Assembly (NCBI RefSeq): GCF_008831285.2
Contig: NC_045144.1
Coordinates: 10,701,672-10,765,671 of the forward strand
From: Nymphaea colorata
Lineage: Eukaryota; Streptophyta; Magnoliopsida; Nymphaeales; Nymphaeaceae
Reading direction: 5' to 3'
DNA length: 64,000 bases
Translations under genes and position numbers: made by a program
In this document: piece after piece, positions 59,901 to 64,000 of the stretch
Layout: each line of letters opens with the position of its first letter
How positions within the stretch are numbered: position 1 is the stretch's first letter
Notes under the pieces: model-generated
Seen by the model: the letters and a program-made list of their open reading frames with translations, nothing else
What the model was told of the DNA's origin: nothing
Databases searched by the model: none

Positions 59901-62900
59901 CTTCAAGATCTTAATGAGATGTATGATATGAAATCAGTTGTTGACCAATACCAAGAGATTACAAAATTTATCTATAATCATGCATATGTATTGAGTTTGA
60001 TGGAAAATTTATAAAGAGAGTTGAATTAATACGACCTGCACAAACTAGATTTGCTACAAATGTATTGATTGTACAGAGTACAGTGAAACAAAGAACTTCG
60101 TTGAGGCATATGTTCTCTAGTGAAGAATGGGTTGTATATCCACATGCTCATAAAAGAAAATCTTCTTTAGTTGTGGATAAAGAATTTTGGGAATCATGTG
60201 TGAAGCTATTGAACGTTTGTGTTCCATTAGTTAAAGTCCTCAGGTTTGCTGACAGTAAGGATAGACCTTCCACAGGGTACTTGTATGAGGCTACAGATAA
60301 AGCAAAAAAGGCAATTTGAGACAACTTGAAAGAGAAGAAAACATTATATATGCCCATATGGAAGATTATAGATAAAAAGTGGACTGGACTGCTTCATCAA
60401 CTTCTTCATGCAGCAGCTTACTATCTAAATCCTACAATTTGATTTTTTACTACATTTAAAAAGGACAAAGAAGTCACGCATAGTTTGTTAAATTCTATTG
60501 AAGTGTTAGTGACAGATTCTAGAGCACAAGATGTTGTGCACAATGAGTTGGATCTATATGATAATTGTATAAGAGACATGGGAATAAGCATTGCCATTCG
60601 AGCGAGGACAACCACGCACCCAAGTAAATACACAGAAATTTTAATTTACTTTGCATTTGTTACCTTTGATTCTTTTTTGTTGTTTTACATGAGATTTGTT
60701 TTACCTTTGTTTAGATTTGTGGTGGAATAGGTTTTCGCATAATTGTTCAAACCTAAGACTTTCTGCCAAACATGCAGTGCTAGTGGATGCAAAAGGAAGT
60801 GGAGTGGAATGTTTTCAAACATATCCACAGCAAGGAAAGGAATAGGCTCGAACATAAAAGGTTGAATGACCTTGTCTTTGTTTGATATAATATGAGGTTG
60901 AAACAAAGGTAATACAGCTTAATATTTACATTTGTTTTATAATATATTTATATATAATTATCTATTAACAAGTTTTTTCTTATTTAACAAAGACAATTGC
61001 AAAAAACATCAGCAAGAAAGCACACATCTCAGTTTGATCTTATTAGCTTAGAAAACTTCGAAGATCAAGAACCATGGATTGAAGAAGAACCAACTACAAT
61101 ATTTGATGATGATGATCTTCAATGCCTCCACCTTGAATTTGAAGCAATAGAAATTGCTGATGAAAGAGAGTCTGCTGGATATGTTGGTGAGGATCTTCAA
61201 ATTCTTGAAGATGAAGATAAAGAATAAGATGGAAATGAGGAAGAAAATGAAGATTATGAATGAGAGTCGAGAGTGCTTTCATTGTATATGTATTCACATT
61301 GAACATTTTCACAATTTCATGATCATCTTGTGATGTAATACATAACATTTAAAACTTATTTTTTGACGTGGTATCTCATAGACTTATGGACCTTATGACT
61401 TGGGAATCTATGGTTATGAAATTACGATATACGTTATGTTATGTTATGTTCCTTGTTGTACTTTCTAGATTGATATTGTTATGAATTTTTTATGTTTATG
61501 AATGATGATTAACTTTATAGCAATAATATCATTATGGAAAACATGTTTTTTATAAAGAACATATTATTCTTCATTTTTACTGATTTTTTATGATTTTTTC
61601 AAAAAAAATTCTATTTTTTCTTATTAATTTTTTAAAAAAAATATGAAACGGTTACGATATGTTACGATATTTTACGATAAAGCATATCTTAAAGCCAGCC
61701 CGATACGGCTTACGATACGCTTTTTACAACATTGATCAGGACTAGGACTAAATTGAGTGGTCAATTTTGATTATTTCTAACCAAGGTTTGCATGGCATAG
61801 GAAAGATACATTTGTTATCCCTTTTATGTTTATGCAATTTATGCATTTCATAGAAAGTTTTTTGCTTCCTAACTTTTCTTATTATTTTGTACTTTTTCTT
61901 ACTTTTAATTTTCTTTGTGAATTTTTTAAATATTAAAAATTTTAAATTGGTAACTTTTTCATGTATCTAACTTTGAACCCCTCAGATACATGTTAGTTTA
62001 CACATTTTACAACATTGCATCCAACAAATATGTATAAAAAATGTTTCTACTCAAAAACTAAAAAGGATGAAAGAAAAAGGCTAGAGTGTTGGTACTGGTA
62101 CATACCCTATCAAATATAAACCTGTTTGCCACTCGCTTTACAGTGCTAGCATCTACTGCATCTATTCTAGCAAATAACTCTGCTATGGGGATCCTGCGGC
62201 CATAAGTGAGAAGCTGCAAGCATATTGACGTGAATTCACTACCCACTTTCCCACAAAGAAAAAATGGTCAAGAAGAATGAACTCTGGAAATGGTCTTACC
62301 TGACGACCAATATCTTCAGCAACGGGGCTAGTTCCATCAATGTGAAGTAGAAGAGAAGATTTCAACTGCATGGCATTCAATGACCAATAAGTAGAGCTTC
62401 TAGGGCCAAACTGATCCTTGCAATAGTCACCGATATGCAAGATCATCGTGAATGAATAACATCTGCACTTTTGCAGAATGCAATTAAAGCCTCTATTACT
62501 TTGAGTAGGATATCCAAATTCCATAGAATTTTTTCACAGTAACAGACATACATGATACAATGATTTTCTACATATAATCATTTCTTTTGGAAAAGTACAA
62601 TCTAGTTTGCTATCTTTTTCAATTATGATAGAGAAGCAAGTAGTTCTCACACGTCAGCTGTAGGTGAAAATTTCACCAAAATTTTTCATCAATCATTTAC
62701 AGAAGAAAGAGCTTTTATAAGTTGGTTGAAACATGTAAATGGAAAACTTCGCCCATCTGGTGGGAGTATCCCACTGATATGGACTGAATACTTCCTTGTT
62801 TACCTGAGTACTAATTAGGGGAAGAGCATTAGATGCAACATAAAAAATGCAGCCGCTGTGACTATACATATGGAAAATCAAAGTTTATGTAAATGTTCAC

Positions 62901-64000
62901 ATCAAATTTTCAGTATCCTACAGAATATCAACACATAATATGCATGCTAAGCATGTTATTGTGAATATAATTTAACCTGGTTACGAGCACGAGTTACATC
63001 TGCCTCAGAAACTCGATATGAAAGCTTGCTCATCTCGTACATGATTGCATAAGCCAAATCATCCAAACAGTCAGGCTGCAATAGAAGCAACATTCAAATA
63101 TAATGTTCAACCACATGGACATCAACAAAATAACATATTAGGAAAAGACACAGAAACAAAAATGCAACTTAAACATTAAAAATTTTCAACTGAATAATTA
63201 CAAGTTCTGCAGATAGCAATTTAACTTTTTATTTGGAATTATAATTACAGACATAGACATGTTATTGGGTTTCTAACATAGAGGTTTTTCTCAAGAATTT
63301 TCAGGCAAAGTTTTTCTCTGGGAAAAATCTTGGAAATTTTTTTAAACAAATGAAAAAATTCTAAAAGATTATGTAAAAACAAAATAAATAAGAAATTAAT
63401 AAGACAAAAAATGTCTAGATAAATTTATAACATAATGTTCCAGTGACATAAAAATGATGATAAATAATTAAATTTAAGTTTAAAGTTAAATCCCTCATGA
63501 TATTAACTTTAAAGAAGTGGAAAATGAAAAAGGAAAAAGAATGGGCAAAACATAGAAAAAAAAATGTGTAATACGTTAGTTTATTTTCACATATAAAGAA
63601 ACCTGTTTTTTCATATTTTTTCGGTTTTTCTTCTTTTTTTGGACACTGATCTTATATTTTTTTCGAAAAGCAAGGTATCTGTGGCAAAGTTTCGAATACA
63701 AGCCCAAATTTTCAGCTTACATACAACCGACATGCATATATGTATACATATATGATACAGAAACCAAGTCAAAACACAGTTTGTGCAATTATTACAATTT
63801 CTGCAGAAAGCAATTTAAATTTTCAATTGAAATACAAGGCACAATTTTTCATGCTCACGCACTTACAATCACCCACATGCATATGATATATCCTCATACA
63901 CCGACCAAGGAAGACATAGTTACTGCAACAGAGCAGCAATGAATTGAACTAACCTTGGCAATTGCATATACACCAAACAAGCCTGTATCCTTGTAGTTAG
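45932..64000 (-). CDS. MPPB: Mitochondrial processing peptidase beta subunit, C-terminal exons (partial gene)
   Basis: Five exons on the minus strand: 63954-64000 (partial; [15 protein letters not shown]), 62977-63075 ([20 protein letters not shown]...), 62300-62365 ([20 protein letters not shown]...), 62106-62213 ([20 protein letters not shown]...) and 45932-46018 ([19 protein letters not shown]... to a TAG at 45932). All visible introns have GT-AG borders in phase 0 and the translated exons join without gap. The order and wording match plant MPP-beta, an M16-family protein that, with MPP-alpha, cuts presequences from imported mitochondrial proteins. In plants it is also the core 1 subunit of the cytochrome bc1 complex in the inner membrane. 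Only the C-terminal part is here; the zinc-binding H-x-x-E-H region lies outside the window. No stop or frameshift is seen, so the gene is probably functional despite its last intron. Confidence 0.95.
46442..46834 (+). mobile_element. Copia-B 5' LTR (old)
   Basis: Begins tgttggttgttttctg and ends ctacatcattaca. It aligns loosely with 56290-56696: shared parts are cttctgtat, a ctagcNNttagaggctc phrase, tccctccNtcaatgtatNctt, tttNgagcttttNc, ttcttttgtg and the final atctaNNtcNttaca. Divergence is high, so the two are an old LTR pair. Confidence 0.6.
46755..46919. repeat. Tandem duplication of ~80 bp at the copia-B LTR end
   Basis: tgagctatttgctgctttat...acatctaattgac...ctgtatctac (46755-46834) is followed by a related copy, tgagctaattgttgttttat...ttgtatctagc (46835-46919). 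It blurs the exact LTR end and removes an obvious primer-binding site. Confidence 0.75.
47209..47282 (+). pseudogene. Copia-B gag start, cut by the young copia
   Basis: From the ATG at 47209 the frame reads [17 protein letters not shown] and reaches N-Y-V-T just before the insertion. The young element's own gag begins [13 protein letters not shown]...N-Y-I-Q-W, so the two starts are homologous. The remainder of this gag continues at 52660, on the other side of the inserted element, with the codon for W restored by the target duplication. Confidence 0.8.
47283..47744 (-). mobile_element. Young copia 3' LTR, 462 bp
   Basis: Matches 52159-52654 closely but lacks about 55 bp of the hairpin segment after ccaacggcta and has a longer interrupted (TA)n tract (47681-47724). 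Confidence 0.95.
47745..47757 (-). promoter_or_regulatory. Young copia polypurine tract
   Basis: tttgaggggggat on the minus strand lies between the pol stop codon and the 3' LTR, the expected plus-strand primer. Confidence 0.85.
47758..51829 (-). pseudogene. Young copia gag-pol polyprotein, 3 stops and 1 frameshift
   Basis: Gag starts at the ATG at 51829 ([13 protein letters not shown]...) and contains the zinc knuckle [14 protein letters not shown] (about 51045). A TGA (50819-50821) stands just before the protease motif I-I-D-S-G-A, at a site where this family usually has W. Next come the pre-integrase W-H-Q-R-L-G-H and C-N-D-C, a TAA (50270-50272), the integrase triad (H-S-D, S-D-S-G-G-E-F, A-E-R-K-H-R), RT with [11 protein letters not shown] and the active site L-Y-V-D-D-M, a TGA (48500-48502), then RNase H with a 1-base deletion near 48145 and C-D-N-K-S-A-I. 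The stop at 47758 abuts the polypurine tract. All three stops could arise by C-to-T change of methylated cytosine. Confidence 0.95.
52147..52158 (-). promoter_or_regulatory. Young copia primer-binding site
   Basis: tggtatcagagc on the minus strand, directly after the 5' LTR: the classic initiator tRNA-Met complement of plant copia elements. Confidence 0.92.
52159..52654 (-). mobile_element. Young copia 5' LTR, 496 bp
   Basis: Reads from TGTTAGAATG (52654 downward) to TTTACA (52159). It keeps the complete hairpin that the other LTR has lost. AATAAA-like aaataaaag in plus orientation is not on the transcribed strand. A (TA)n tract lies at 52613-52634. Confidence 0.94.
52380..52458. repeat. Long hairpin in the young copia 5' LTR
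   Basis: The outer arms gctgttgggcc (52391-52401) and ggcccaacagc (52437-52447) are exact complements, with further pairing of gaggggaa and ttcccctc beyond them. The inner ccaacggctagaa and ttctagccgttgg form a perfect 26-base palindrome. In the 3' LTR only the left half remains. Confidence 0.92.
52655..55720 (+). pseudogene. Copia-B gag-pol remains (old)
   Basis: From 52660 broken plus-strand frames give gag ([28 protein letters not shown]; a zinc-knuckle half [12 protein letters not shown] near 53370), pre-integrase H-W-H-Q-R-L-S (53885), integrase L-V-H-S-D-T-W-G (about 54050) and F-R-S-D-L-R-G-E (about 54180), the post-integrase region I-R-I-F-E-C-Q-C-H ... Y-M-S-R-N-V-I (54480-54640), and a faint RNase H-side block [15 protein letters not shown] (about 55555-55600). 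Most of RT is unrecognisable. Dozens of stops show great age. A possible SINE lies near 55030-55240. Confidence 0.8.
55030..55240 (-). repeat. Possible tRNA-derived SINE
   Basis: The minus strand contains ggttcaattcc (55149-55139), a good B-box, preceded by gtagtccaccatgcatgg, as in tRNA-related SINE heads. It interrupts the copia-B reading between the post-integrase and RNase H blocks. No clear A-box, tail or target duplication was found. Confidence 0.3.
56290..56696 (+). mobile_element. Copia-B 3' LTR (old)
   Basis: Related to 46442-46834 (see that entry) and ends atctatctccttaca at 56696. Its start is approximate. It closes the old copia element whose gag was hit by the young one. Confidence 0.55.
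56838..57173. repeat. (TG)n compound microsatellite, ~336 bp
   Basis: Long TG runs interrupted by ta, gg and cta variants. The open frames on both strands of over 100 codons (C-V-C-V or H-T-H-T repeats) are artefacts of the dinucleotide. Confidence 0.97.
57174..58274. other. Intronic sequence, nothing assigned
   Basis: AT-rich MPPB intron sequence between the (TG)n tract and hAT-2, without recognisable coding or repeat structure. Confidence 0.45.
58356..58390. repeat. Hairpin in the hAT-2 subterminal region
   Basis: gatacaccacctgt (58356-58369), 7-base loop, then its exact complement acaggtggtgtatc (58377-58390). Confidence 0.9.
58797..61227 (+). pseudogene. hAT-2 transposase (BED, DUF659, hAT dimerisation), decayed
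   Basis: It starts at the ATG 58797 ([11 protein letters not shown]...). The BED finger C-S-F-C ... G-G-I-I-R-M-K-H (58870-58920) is followed by a frame change and an acidic linker. DUF659 begins near 59470 (F-Q-S-I-A-D-A-I-A, then Y-H-Q-L-R-G-K) and includes the S-D-G-stop-T-D-T-Q site at about 59620-59645. The middle retains C-A-T-H-C-V-N-L (about 59875) and other core blocks (60065-60320, 60485-60620). The dimerisation region W-W-N-R-F (about 60720) and, after shifts, [11 protein letters not shown] (about 60770-60800) precede an acidic tail ending at 61227. Multiple stops and frameshifts. All parts of the family's layout are present, so it was once autonomous. Confidence 0.88.
62106..62213 (-). 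CDS. MPPB: MPPB penultimate exon (36 codons)
   Basis: The acceptor is atgcttgcag before CTTCTCACT; the donor is AGG then gtatgt. It encodes L-L-T-Y-G-R-R-I-P ... V-A-N-R-F-I-F-D-R, highly conserved in plant MPP-beta. Confidence 0.97.
62300..62365 (-). CDS. MPPB: MPPB exon (22 codons)
   Basis: The acceptor is catgcag before TTGAAATCT; the donor is CAG then gtaag. It encodes [22 protein letters not shown]. Confidence 0.97.
62366..63953 (-). other. MPPB: MPPB introns around exon 62977-63075
   Basis: Introns 62366-62976 (611 bp) and 63076-63953 (878 bp) are AT-rich with T-runs and ordinary borders (CAG then gttaaa; AAG then gttagt). No inserted element is recognised in them, in contrast to the terminal intron. 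Confidence 0.85.
62977..63075 (-). CDS. MPPB: MPPB exon (33 codons)
   Basis: The acceptor is ttctattgcag before CCTGACTGT; the donor is CAG then gttaaa. It encodes [12 protein letters not shown] ... A-D-V-T-R-A-R-N-Q. Confidence 0.97.
63954..64000 (-). CDS. MPPB: MPPB exon, cut by the window edge
   Basis: Encodes [15 protein letters not shown] and ends AAG then gttagt. Its 5' part lies beyond base 64000. Confidence 0.95.

Larger units (their letters stand above)
58283..61734 (+). mobile_element. hAT transposon (hAT-2), 3452 bp, with perfect target duplication
   Basis: The exact 8-bp target duplication atcaggac flanks it (58275-58282 and 61735-61742). Terminal repeats are cagtgttgta and, on the opposite strand, caatgttgta. 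Both subterminal regions are crowded with gtatcg/cgatac motifs (58290-58480 and 61640-61720), probable transposase-binding sites. It carries a complete but decayed hAT transposase. It lies in the MPPB terminal intron, antisense to the gene. Confidence 0.95.
46019..62105 (-). other. MPPB: MPPB terminal intron, 16,087 bp, filled with transposons
   Basis: The donor is AGG then gtatgt at 62105-62100; the acceptor is gcag at 46022-46019. Joining phase 0 to phase 0 gives F-I-F-D-R then D-V-A-I-A-A-M-G, a seamless reading for this protein. Within it lie copia-B (about 46442-56696, antisense to MPPB), the young copia element (47283-52654, sense), a possible SINE, a (TG)n tract, and hAT-2 (58283-61734, antisense). 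The LTR poly-A signals of the sense-oriented young copia could cause premature ends of the MPPB transcript. That is inference. Confidence 0.9.

Overview
The window is nuclear DNA of a flowering plant. It is AT-rich and holds one recognisable host gene: the 3' half of the gene for the beta subunit of mitochondrial processing peptidase (MPPB), on the minus strand, entering at base 64000 and ending at 45932. Almost everything else is transposable elements, many nested in one another, plus simple and tandem repeats. The species cannot be named from the sequence. TE-filled introns and a Tat-type gypsy element with LTRs of more than 3 kb suggest a large-genome angiosperm.

Layout. 1-1010 is a diverged satellite. 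1410-3581 (minus) is a broken gene of the plant mobile domain (PMD/MAIN) type. 4-8 kb is mostly unassigned, with small inverted and simple repeats. 8.65-35.9 kb is one old, dismembered Ty1/copia element (copia-A, minus): a 3' LTR piece at 8.65-9.09 kb, RNase H-RT-integrase-gag remains at 11.96-15.69 kb, the gag start and primer-binding site at 32.2-32.9 kb, and a 5' LTR at 32.9-35.9 kb. It is split by a 16.5-kb Ty3/gypsy Tat/Ogre-like element (15690-32225, 5-bp target duplication, LTRs of 3.3 and 3.8 kb, two RNase H domains), by a hAT transposon inside its 5' LTR (33108-35641), and by a probable CACTA element, an orphan LTR and a tandem TRIM array at 9.4-11.9 kb.

36-45.8 kb has a further hAT remnant (37.5-39.2 kb), a 193-bp MITE (41703-41895) and a 13-copy tandem array of about 140 bp (42.37-44.18 kb) downstream of MPPB.

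45.9-64 kb is MPPB. Its last exon (45932-46018) and penultimate exon (62106-62213) join in phase across a 16,087-bp intron. That intron holds an old plus-strand copia element (copia-B, about 46.44-56.70 kb), a much younger minus-strand copia element inserted in copia-B's gag (47283-52654), a long (TG)n tract and a complete but decayed hAT element (58283-61734). None of the TE coding regions is intact. MPPB is the only gene likely to make a protein, and its transcript must cross all the intronic elements.
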